The position numbers and the translations under genes were made by a program. A model generated the notes under the pieces. The model was not told where the DNA came from and made no database searches. It saw only the letters and a list, made by a program, of their open reading frames with translations. Positions 35,359 through 46,600 of a stretch of 64,000 nt of DNA are shown here, piece after piece (within the stretch, counting starts at the first letter, position 1; each line of letters starts with the position of its first letter). The DNA is from Mesorhabditis belari (lineage: Eukaryota; Nematoda; Chromadorea; Rhabditida; Rhabditidae): assembly GCA_958450365.1 (NCBI GenBank), contig CAUEEP010000737.1, positions 3,957,501-4,021,500 on the forward strand, in the 5' to 3' direction.

Positions 35359-37681
35359 TTATTTGAGTAGCAATAATGCAGTTAATCTAAACCAAAACAT
35401 TTGCCAAGATAAAGTTGTTGCTCCATTGTTATTATTCCTAGCCTCACTGCACATTCCCCAGTTCTTCTCCACGTTCTCAGTCATCGGATCGATTTTCTAA
35501 GAAAAAGTTAACTTAACACATTTGCGACAACGGCTTTTTAGACTGCAGTCGTGTGGTCCTTACTGTTTTACTGGTAATTTGGTGAGCATTTAAAGATAAA
35601 CTAAACTATTATAGTCATTCGATAGCCCTGAATCTCCTCTTGAAAACTAGTACAAAGTTATCGAGAAATTTCTGCGAAATAAATAACAAAAGGCCTTAAA
35701 AACTTGAGTTGACACCAAAAATAATCGTTATTAGTATTAGGTGGATCGTATCGTCGTGAATGTGTTAACCAATTTGAATCAAAAAAGTTTTTTTAAAATC
35801 TTTCAAAATATACCCAATCAAACCATCCTTTCGTTTCATTTCGCAACCAGTTCAATCCATTAATTATCCAATTCTCGAGCACCAAATCCTATTGAAAATT
35901 TTTAACTATTTAATTTCAAAAATTTGCCCTTCAAAAATATGAATCTCATAAAAATTTACCTTTGTAAAGATCAATTTTCCAAGAATCTCATTTCTCTGGA
36001 ACTGCTTTGCCCACGAGTGCAAATAGTCGGTCGCGTTTTGGGGATCCACAATACGTGTCCCTGAAGTTAAATATGGTATTGTGAATAATTTGTGGTCAAA
36101 AGATACAATAACCTCGTTAGTCAATTGTCTTTTAACGGATTTTATCCGCTTTAGATCAATATCCGAGTCATTAAACGTAGTTCGACTACGCCTTTTTTCA
36201 ACTCACAATAGCCAGGGTCGCCACTGTGCAGCATGATAATTGCTCCTTGGTACGAATCAACGCGTTGCATTTGATAAATGACATCATCGAAAAGCTTTGC
36301 AATGTCAGCCAGTCTCGTGTGACTGAAACTTGTTTTGCTTTTTAGGAAAAAGAACTTTTTTACAGCTTCATTATGAGCTGCTTGTATTTGTAGTGCCCAT
36401 ATTGTTAGATTAGCTTTTCCTGGTACTTTCCCTGGTTCATCTATGTTATAGTCTTCGTATTGGCCTGGCTTTGGTACTGATCTGATAGTGGTATCGTTAG
36501 TGTGCGTACTTTTGTTCTAGCTTTACTTGCTCTGATAAGTTTTATATGGTTTGGACTCGGATATTGATTAACTGATTGCTCTGTCCCTGTCTGATATTGG
36601 TTGCCCTGTCCTTGTTTTGTTACTATCCTTAACGCTTGGCTCGTACTGGCCCTAGCACTATTTTCGTGACGACTCTAGTACTGATTAGACAAGTAACGCA
36701 GTCCGGTACAGTCCAGTTCAGTGGTTGAAAAAGTGCGACTTCAGCTTCAGGTTGACTGGATTAGGTTGGTTGGCTGAATCGATGTCTCGTATAGATCTAT
36801 CTTGACCTAGTCCAGTCTTATCCTGTTTTGTTCAGTCTTACATCATAATCGCATAACCCACTCTCTGTCAATCACTTGATATTCCCATGGTCCATCATCA
36901 TTGAGCTTTTTCTGTTTCATAATATGATCAAAAGTCTTTGCAATTGGCGTGCTTACTTAAATCCTCTTTAGATGATCTTAAAACCAAAAACTCACTGAAA
37001 TTTGCACTCGGAAAAGCAACCAGACTAAAGCAAAAATAAGGTCAGCCTAAAAATTTGTCAACCTGTTTCCCGGATCTCGATACACTGGTGGTTGCGGCTC
37101 CAACGCATAACAAGGAGTCAAAATTTGCCGAGTAAAGTTTAGATGTCTATATTTTTGTAAATTTTAAACTTTTACAAAAAGTGACCTCTGAGCTTCCGAT
37201 CCCCAATCTTTGTTACTGATCATTGGCAAGATGAAAAGAAAATAGCGTTGCTTGCAAGAGGTTTTCTTGAGATCGGTGTTAACTTAAGTTTGTTAAAGAA
37301 AGAAGTGAAAAAGTACTTGATTTGTACCACCTGATAATTACCTAATTATTTACTGGAAAAAATAGAAAAGTTAATCTGGAAGTTTGGTTATGAGTTAATC
37401 GGATTGCGGAACACCTTAGCCTTCGAATTTTGATTCGTGTTGGTCAGAAAACCGACTTTGGTGGAAATCAGCTCTTTCGGATTTTTGATTGAATCATCCG
37501 GAACATCATTCGAACCAAACCAAAAACCAGATAGGGTCGTAGCATCAGAATGACCCTACCGGGTGAACTAGTCGGACTCGTTTAACTCACAATTTTGACA
37601 GGAAGCAGAGATTTCTGTGCTCGAGTGAACGGTAGCGAAAAGCAGAAAAAAAACAGCTGAAACAGTCGTCAGCGATGGCAT
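35359..37681 (-). CDS. Small secreted protein of unknown family, paralogue A
   Basis: The start at 37681 encodes a signal peptide (MPSLTTVSAVFFLLFATVHS), followed by STEISASCQN and a donor at 37590. Further exons, recognised by comparison with the neighbour at 38014-40339, are 37282-37186 (KTSCKQRYFLF), about 37160-37068 (RQILTPCYALEPQPP), about 36960-36860, about 36310-36205 (DIAKLFDDVIYQMQRVD), about 36060-35960 (GTRIVDPQNATDYLHSWA), about 35885-35810 (NWIINGLNWLRNET) and a last exon with DPMTENVEKNWGMCSE, ending at 35359. Four cysteines are shared with the paralogue. I do not recognise the family; its function is unknown and probably extracellular. A TTAA-type MITE sits in the last intron. 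Inner exon ends are approximate. Confidence 0.6.
35513..35768. mobile_element. TTAA-type (piggyBac-like) MITE
   Basis: TTAACACATTTGCGACAACG at the left mirrors TCGTCGTGAATGTGTTAA at the right, flush with TTAA at both ends. It matches the outer parts of the element at 30324-30802, and a partial copy is at about 38260-38390. It lies in the last intron of paralogue A. Confidence 0.8.
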
Positions 37682-38013
37682 TGAGGTTTTTTCAAAAAGA
37701 ATCAAAATCTTGGAGTAATGTTTGAGGCTTGGAAAACTCTGCCCAAAAAACGTGATTTTGAAAATTCTTTTCGACTTTCTCTCCTTTCTTAAGCATCTTT
37801 TGAGATAAAAAGGGTTGTGTGTTGACGTTGAAAAAAGGCTTTTTTTGTAAACTTCTAAACTTCTAAGTAAACTTCATCAAGTAAAACCTTAACAAATGGT
37901 GGTTCCTTGCACATGTGTATTTCTTTGCATTTCCTCATTTTTGATCATCATTTATTGAACGTGAATAGTTTGAAAGTACTAAAAATCCTTAGAAAAGATA
38001 GGTTTGCAATTTT

Positions 38014-40058
38014 TTAGAAATCAGCGTTGACATTTTTTGAGCACATTCCATAGTTTTTGGCAACAGCAACAGAGTCGGTCATCGGGTCGATTATCTGGAA
38101 ATTTACGGATTTTAAACTTTCATCACAGATTTACAATCAATTTTCGTTCGTAAATAAACTTTTTTCCACCAACATAATCAAAGTATCCATTCGATCCGTC
38201 GCGCATTTCTTTCAGATAACCCTCAACGTACGGGTCTAGCACTTGGTCCTAGAATTGAATGGATCTCCTCTTGAAAACTCATACAAAGTTACACTTTCTC
38301 CGAAATAAATAATAAAAGTCCTTAAAAACTTGAGTTGACATCAAAAATTAAAAGAAATCGTCATTAGTGTCGCGACTCGAGTGTACTTTTCGTGTAATTT
38401 CTAAACTTTCAGAGCCGAACCGAGCTAACCGGCAAAAGATTTATAGACAAAATCTAGAGAAAACTTTCTCAAAAAGATCTGAAGAAGAGGGTTAAAAAAG
38501 TACAAAAAGACGGCTTATATTGCCGAAAAACTAGGCCAGACTACGGTAGCTTATCCACAGTTTAGCTTCGACTGAATAGCTTTTTGGTGACAGTTACCAC
38601 AATTAGTCATTAGTACTAATGATGATCGTAATCTAGCATTTTAAACTTACAATTGTGAAGATGAGTTTAGCGATGGCTCCATGAGAGACAAATTTCTCGA
38701 CACTCTCCCGGAGGAACGGCAAAAGAGAGTCACCGAATTCGTAGTAGACTGAGAAATTATATCAAAGCTATAAGATTGAGCTGATTTAGAGCTTACGTTG
38801 TTTATCCAAGGCGTTCAACAAGAGGTGAACAGTCGGCTGACGATCGAATTTATCCTCGTCCATTTGTTTCAAAGCAATGTCAAGGACTGAGGCAAGATCG
38901 TGAACGGAGTTGATGCTGGAATACTCGACTTTAGTCCAAGCAAAGGTAAGGATTTAAAGTTTAATATTTAGTTGATACAGTACTCTTTTGTGAGATACAA
39001 CCAATCGTATTTACTCTCGGGGTGATCGATGTGCTCCAAGTCGAGAATTTCGTCATGGGTGAAAGCTCTGGGAAGATTTATCTCTAAAAATTTCATTGAC
39101 CGGCTTTACTTCATTTGTTTATTCATTTATTCATTATATTGTTTTCAAAAACTCACTCCAATCGTGATCGACAAATGTGACAATGCTAAAATGTATTTGT
39201 TTTTATTGACAAAAGAGCTTCTTAACCTATTGTTCCAATTTTTAAGTCCAGGTGGCTTTGACTCGAGATCGTAGCACGGCTTGAGGATCCATTTCGAGAT
39301 GTTCCAGTGTCTAAAATTAAATAAATTAGCTAAACTTTTGTTTCTTTAGTTTTCAACAGGGTTGTTCAAAGGTTTGGCCCACAAAAAGTACTTGAGCTTG
39401 CCGGAAGCTAGGCCTAAAACTGGCTTCTTCTTGGCTTATAGACTCTAGGGCCGGTTCTAAGATTTCTATCACAACCCATCAGAGCACTGTATTAACCCAA
39501 ACCAGGGCTATGCTAGCTGGATTCTTATTGAGCCAGTGAAACTTCACGACTAGTCAAATAACATCTTTGATATCAAAAAGTACAAAGTTTATTTCTAACT
39601 CTAACTTTATCTCAATGTCTCACCTCAGCGCCTCTTCTTTCACCGGTTCACCCAGCATCACGAAGATGAAGGAAAAGTAGCGCTGCTTGCACGCCGATTT
39701 GTCGATTTCGGTTGAGACTGAAGGGAAAATGTCTTGTTATGTACATCCAGCTTTAATTTTAAAAAGTTTATTTTGTTCAGCAATCCCTGTTAATATTTCT
39801 AGCATATACAAGGCGACCAGAGAATACGTGAAATTTTTGGGCAACGATCATTCGAAACTTGTGCTAAATATATTTTCCATAGGTTCAAAAGCTATATTGA
39901 TGAAACTCAACTTATTAAAAAACATTCTTTACTATAAAAAATGTCATAATAGAAATCACTAACTTTGCAATCAAACAAAACAAGCATTTATTTCGCAGGC
40001 TTTTTGTTGGTCGTCGACCCGATAGTTGGCAAAATAAATAGAAGTGAATTATAGATTT

Positions 40059-40089
<31 letters not shown>

Positions 40090-40339
40090 AAGAGTGATTT
40101 CACGGGAGGAGGGAAAAAAAAAAAAGAAAAAAAAAAGAATAGAAAAAAAAGAAAAAAGGGAAGGATAAAGTTAAGAGATTCGTCGGGGGGAAAATAATGC
40201 CCTTTTGATAGTTAAAGCCAGGCAACTTTTTGTACTCACGCGATTGGCATTCTTTCGGAAGCGCTTCTCTCGCTTTGATCACTTCATTAAGTAAAAAGAG
40301 ATTGGCAATGAAGAAGAACTTGTATTCCATTAGGACCAA
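38014..40339 (-). CDS. Small secreted protein of unknown family, paralogue B
   Basis: The start is at 40339 (or the second Met at 40330) and gives a hydrophobic leader (MEYKFFFIANLFLLNEVIKA) and LPKECQS before a donor near 40240. Later exons are about 39723-39626 (DKSACKQRYFSFIFVMLG), about 39311-39240 (WILKPCYDLESKPP), about 39065-39000 (HDEILDLEHIDHPES), about 38925-38800 (SVHDLASVLDIALKQM), about 38756-38650 (YYEFGDSLLPFLRESVEKF), about 38245-38145 (VLDPYVEGYLKEM) and the last exon with DPMTDSVAVAKNYGMCSK, stop at 38014. Exon order, four cysteines and many residues match the gene just downstream, so the pair arose by tandem duplication. Function is unknown. Inner boundaries are approximate. 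Confidence 0.6.
38260..38390. repeat. Partial copy of the TTAA-type MITE
   Basis: The block with CGAAATAAATAATAAAAGTCC and CTTAAAAACTTGAGTTGACA matches the inner right part of the elements at 35513-35768 and 30324-30802. The terminal TTAACACATT is missing, so only a fragment remains in an intron of paralogue B. Confidence 0.65.
40058..40180. repeat. Homopurine/poly-A low-complexity tract
   Basis: Nearly pure A runs with scattered G extend for about 120 bases inside the first intron of paralogue B. It could be real low-complexity DNA or a sequencing/assembly artefact. Confidence 0.7.
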
Positions 40340-40650
40340 AGCGAAACTTAGTCTAGTTGATCAATTTCAATTTCAAATCAAACTTGTAAAGTCTTTTTAA
40401 TCCTTGTTTTCCCGAATGTTCCATAAGCCTTTGTTATCAACGCTTTTGACTGGGTGCTTAAGGATTGTAAGCTTTTGTTTAAGACAAGGCAAAATTTTAG
40501 AGTTTTTAAGAATTGAGAATTTGTTGCAATTTTTAAAATAATGTTTATTGATCGGAAAAGGTATGTACAAACACCGTGAAAATTTCTCGGTTGTGCAAAG
40601 AGAAATGATTTCAAAAAAATGGTAATTGATGTGAGAGTTGAAGAAAATGA

Positions 40651-43600
40651 TTAAGCTTGCTGAAAACTGAGCTTGTGTTGCGGGGATGAGTAGCCAGAAG
40701 TGATCGTTGAGTCCGGTGGAGAGACTTTGCTCTTCTTTCTGAAAACGATTGAATAGATAACTTGGTTCTTGTAAAGTTTATGAGGTTTTTTTGAAATCTT
40801 TTGGGATATTTTTTGAGCTTCTACTAGTTTCATATGTAAACTGAAACTTTTCAAATAATTTTAACCAACAGATCCTACAAAAGCTTATGATTTGTGTTGA
40901 ATTGGGCTTCAAAATCAAAATTTGAAGAGCTGAGGGAAATTCGACTGAAATTGCTTTTGTGGAGGCAGAATCCGTTCCTTTCTTCTCTTGATCACAAATA
41001 GTTTAAAAAAAACTCAACTTTGTATATAAAATAAATAAAAGCTCAAGGAAATATCCGGAAAAACTTGAAAACCTCGTAAACTTGACAAGAATCAATAAGT
41101 TTATTAGTTATTTTAGATAAGATAGACTTTTTTTTATTAAATATTGATGACTGTTCCTGTAAAAATCGTTTTAGAATTAAATAGGCGCATTCTATTTTAG
41201 TTACTCCAAAGAATGAACTATCCATTTAAGGGCCCGGTTTAAAACATTGACAACTATTTCAAAAGTTCTCAAAAACTCCCTTTCGGTGATTTTCAGTTGC
41301 CCGATAAAAGAGAGAACTTTAAAAAATACTTAGATAGCTTTTTACTTTTTATTCTATAAGAAAGATTACGGTAGCTTTTTACTTTTTATTTTGTCTCCAA
41401 GTCCTGGAAGGTTTTTTCAAGAGACTTTTTGCTTTGAATCCTTACACTGACCTAAACACTCCAACTCTTTCTTCTCCCTCGGGCATTCGATCAGCTAGTG
41501 GTTTTCCTTTCGACTCCGGGATAGCAAAATGAAAAGATAAAAAGTCGCCAAATACCAGCACGATCATCACGACGAGTGGAACCCATGAGCCGAGAACACT
41601 CTAAAAACGATCAATGTAGCCTCATAATCTGACCCAATACTATACTATTCAACTATATGTGAGGGTTATATTCTGAGTTTCAGTAGTCAGCACTGTTTTC
41701 GGGACAAGAAGTGACTAGAAGCAGAACTTGATCCTCACCAATTGATAGAGTTGCGGTGCGACAATCGTGGCCGAGCTCTCGCTGAGTTGTGTCATCGCAT
41801 AAGCGACATTTCGGATCGGAGTAGGGAAAACCTGGAAGTGTATGGGAATTGTTGGGTTTCATATCAATTTGTTGGCTTTTGTAAGGTTTGGGCTATGGAT
41901 ATCCTCACCTCATTACAAACGACGCTCACGACGGCGTACATTTGACAGACCATCGATGCGGTTGAGAGAAGCATGAAACGAATCACCGACTCCCAAGCGT
42001 TATTCAATCCTAGACATCAAATTATTTACTTGTAGCTAATAAGTTGTTTTGTTGCAAGTACAAATGTTACAATGTACAAGTAGAAATGTTACAATGTACA
42101 AGTACAAATCGCAATCAAATCGTAACCAAACCAAATCGTAAGCAAGAAGTTATAAGTTAACTTGCAAACTTTGTTTGAACTCCGAGTTGTGTAGGTTTAA
42201 CTCCGAGTTTAAAGCATGACTTAACTACCGTAGCCATAGACCGATTAGTCGATTCTATTAACCCAAGTAGTAGTATCTTGTTGAAAAAGATTACCGTAAT
42301 AAATCTAAAGATGAGAAACGGAAAGATCTATAAAGATGATAGCCTATGATATTAAAAGTAAGTCCGGATTACGGGCGCTGTGACGTGATTTAGTGACAAC
42401 TCAGTTGTTCAGAAGTTGTACAAAAGTTTCAATCAGCTTTTTTTAAAAGAAATTTACCCATCAGATCAGCCACGAGGGCGATGATCAGCGTGCCGCCAGC
42501 GTAGAGACAGAAGAACTTGTGGGCCGTCTGGAAAAGTTTAGGCTTAGCTTTGTGTAAAGCGGTAAATTGATTGTTTATATTTGTTACAGTAATTTTTATG
42601 GAATCATTTCAAAATTTGACCTTTCTTCCCAGCCACTCGAAGCTCAAATCGGCGCCAGCCGAGCACAAATTGATCAAAAGACGGAAAAGTCCCATGAAAA
42701 ATGTGTTGACATAGACCTGGGAAAGGATATTCAGCTGTATCGAAAATAAGAATAGTCAAAGTTTTTTTAGATGCAATTATGATCAAAAATTTAGTTATCA
42801 AAAATATTATATTTTATCACTCACCGATCCGGACATTGTCTCCATATTGAAGAGAAGAGCATAGTTGACGAGTGAGGCGGAGAAGCTGAAATAGAAATTT
42901 CGTCAAAAAAGTAAGTTGGGAGAGGAAAGTTTAGTAAATTAGTATTATCTTACACTTTAAAACTATAAATTTAGTTTAAGTCAAATTCTCATAAATCATT
43001 TTAAACTTTGAAACAAGAGAAAAAGAGGAACTTGAAAAAATGAAAGTTTTTTCAAGAAAATTAGAATGATCTGTGATCTTTTGACCTCAAATTTTGATCT
43101 GTAATACTGAATTCAAACAAAAAAATCCGAAATTTGTTCTTCAATTTGATTTTTTTGCTAAGAAAACAGTAAAAGCATTTAAAATTTTAAGCAAAAAGTC
43201 AAGATTTGAGAAAATATCAGGAAATGGACAATCAATTTGACACTTGGGTGCATTTTGGAAGAGAAAATGAATGGGAGAAATGGAAAAGGAAAAGACAAAG
43301 GACAAAGATTGATGAGAATGCACTCATATCAAAAAAAAGAGAAAAAAATGGGATTGGGAAAGGAATGGCGAAAGAAGAGAGATGGGAACAGATTGGGATC
43401 CGTGCCTTTCCCTCCCCTTTTGCACCCCAGCTTGCACTCGCCGTGAACTCGGCAAGTACCCCCGGTGTACCCATCAAAATGTACCCTTGATGTACTCAGA
43501 AAATTGAGTGAATCTTGGGGCTCACTAGTCTTGAGGCTTTTATTAGTTGATTACAAAAAAGATAAATCGAAATGCCGTTAGCTCGATTAACTACATAGGT

Positions 43601-46600
43601 ATTCGTAAAATGAAAATTTTGCACCTATCTACAAATTTACACCTCGACATGAACTTGACAGGTACCCAATGATAAAATGTACCTTGTGAAAAAAGGATTC
43701 CCAAATTCCAGAGGAGAAAACCTTTCTTCACTTCATTTGAACACCAAAATAGTAAAGCTAGAGATTGAATGCAACTGCAATAATGAAATGAAGACGCGTT
43801 TTTGTTAAGCGTGTCATTAAAAGAAAATATAGAGTAAATATGCTAGAGCTAGAATAAATTGCTGAATTCACGGTACTGAGTTCATGGTTAGTTCAATGCG
43901 CTGAAAGAAAGAAGGGGGAGAATGGATGAATGTACCCTGAATGTACCCATTGCTCACACTCTTTGCACTCTGATATAATTAAGAAGTGAAGGAATTAGCA
44001 AGAAAAAGTAGATTTCCGGAGAGGAGATTGAACTTTTCCTTTTGCGCGCAATTGCTCTAAACGCTGAGCTATCCGGTACTTTAACTTGCCAAGAGAAAAG
44101 GGAAAGACAAGGGGGGAGAAGAAAGAAAGAAACAAAGTGGGAAATACCCCGGTCTTCAGTCTATTTTCTGATACAATTGTATATTATTTAACAAATATAA
44201 CTAGCTCAACTTGTCTTACATTCTGATTGCAGTTCTAGAATTCTGTGAAAAAAATTTAAACACCAACTGTTGTGTCAAGTTAAAGAACAGAAAAAGTACT
44301 AGAAGAGATGATTGAAAAAAACTCGATTGGGAAATGAACTCAATGTATTGGGTTCATGGTTGGTTCAAAGTGCACTGAAAGAAAGAAAAGGGGAAATGGA
44401 TGGAGGATGCACCCTGAATGCACCCATTTGCTCCCTCTTTTCCCTTTTCTTTTTCACTCTTTCAAAGAGTCGATGTTGGGGACACGGCGCCCCCTGGCTG
44501 CACTCGGTGCTCTCATTCTTTCCCCGTTATTTTTTGTTGATATTTTTCTCTTTGATCTAGTTTTCTATTAGGTTCGGGAATGATTTTTTAAAAAACAAGG
44601 TGCAAATGACTAATGATAAAAAGCTAGGTAAAGTGTTCGCCTTTTAAAATTGGGTTACTTTTCAAGAGTTCATAGCCAAAATGCCTTAGTCTCCCGTCTT
44701 TAGAAATTTGAGGGGCAAATCGGTGACGAAAAAAGGAAACCTCTGCACAAATTCAAACTTGCTGAAAATCCATTCAAAAATGAGCCAAATCGGGCTTTTA
44801 GGACTCAACAAATTCTAAAAACACGGGCCCAAAGAGCCCAGATTTTGAGCTCTCACAGTCAGAAGAACTATTCTTTTTATCCCAAAAATTCTTCAGCAAA
44901 TCTAATCCTATTTACTCGAATGATATAATTTGGATGAAACTCTTGTTGCTTCAAATCAAACGGATACTTTTTGACCTTTTTGACCATGGATTCAAAGAAA
45001 GCTTTTGCGAGAATCAAGTACACACAAAATAAGGAAAAATTTTGTGGTCAACAAGCACAGCAAGTACAATGCCTTGAAAAAGTCAAGAAAATAAGTACGA
45101 ATGCATGAAATGCAATGCACCCAGATTTTGATGGATAAATTTGTTTGCGGGTGTGAACTGGGTGTGTCACGTCCCTAGAATGCACCCATTGCGAACCGGC
45201 CAATGTCCGGTCAATAATTTGAGTACGAGGAATGGGAAAAAATCCACCAGATTCCCCCAAAATGCACCCGATTCTATGCGAAAAAAGTTGACATCCAGAT
45301 CGTTAGTAAATAGGAATGGATTTATGGAAGAGAATTAGAGTAAAAGAGGTGCGTCCTTTGAGAGCTCAAAATTTGCTCTCTTTAGACCCGATGTTCGGTG
45401 AGCTTTTCCAGGCACAAAGAAAAGTACGGGGGATATATTTTTTGAGAGTTGGAGCTAAATTTAGAATATTTTTGAGTAACTGATTCTTAGAAAGTTTGCA
45501 AATTTGCAAGAATTCACAAGGTGGCTCACAAAGTTCGGTTATTTGAATGATTTGACCTGATTCGTTAATTTGGGCTATTCAACTTTTGATCTTGTTGGTT
45601 ATATCTCAATATATTGCTGTTTCTTTAGAATAAATTTAGTTTGTTGATGAGTGAAATAGGTCTAGAGTCGAGTAAAGAAGACAAATCTAGACTAGAATCA
45701 CTGTATCATATCATTGGTGCTCAATATAATATAGTTAATTGATTTTGAAGATATAAGTTATATCAAAATTTTTAGTTAATTTTGATTTCAAAAATTAGCT
45801 ATTGAATTTGATGTGTGCTTTGCTTGGATGTTAGTAAGAAAAAGCATTCAAAATCACTCCAAAATTGATCTCATTGACCTCTCAAATTGATGGGAATTAA
45901 ACATCGAAGAAAATTTGCAGAAAACAACTTGCAATGTACTCAGCTCTTGTTACAGATTCAGGTCAAAACTCCTTGATTCATAGAAATCTATTTGTACTTG
46001 AAAAATGTGCATTGCCGCAAATTGCAAAGTCCAATGGAAGAACGGTTCGCACAAAAGTCCAATTTTTTTGACTAGAGTATAAAGTTTCTACCACAGAGTG
46101 CCTTTCCAGGTACAAAGAGAGATTTTTGGGGTTCGTTTTGCGTTTTTTGTAGTGAGCCGAGCAAAAAGCAGCAACGAAGTCTGTTTTTTGATCCCATGCG
46201 TGTTTTGGTTTGTGAAAATCTCATTCATAATATTTCCAGATAAAATCTAGATCTAGATCTACTTTTAAAAGCTTTAAAATCTTGTTTTTGAGGTGTGTTT
46301 CTGGTTTGTAACTTCCGTTCCTTTTTAGAAATCCGTGGCTGCTCTCCGCTTAATAGCGCTTCCCCCCTCCCCCCCCCCAGTCAAAAAAGGGGATATAAAT
46401 TTTTTAATTTTTTTTTTTTTTATAAATGGAGTGTTTTTTTAAAACCAAAAAAAAAAAAAAAAAAAAAACAACACAAAAAAAAAAAAAAAAAAGAAAAAAA
46501 AAAATAAACTTAAAAAATAAAATAATCCCACCCCGCGCAATTAGAATGAAAGAAATGAGTGAAATGGCCTTATATACGCGCATTGCTTGACGGCGGCGAG

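Noticed and set aside
35359..40339. Assignment of the two secreted paralogues to the DUF19/T20D4.11-like family
   Set aside because: Only four shared cysteines with different spacing could be seen; the evidence is too weak to name the family.
43206..43490. Overlapping open frames on both strands rich in Lys/Arg or Ser/Phe
   Set aside because: They come from GA-rich low-complexity repeats within the SLC22-type intron.
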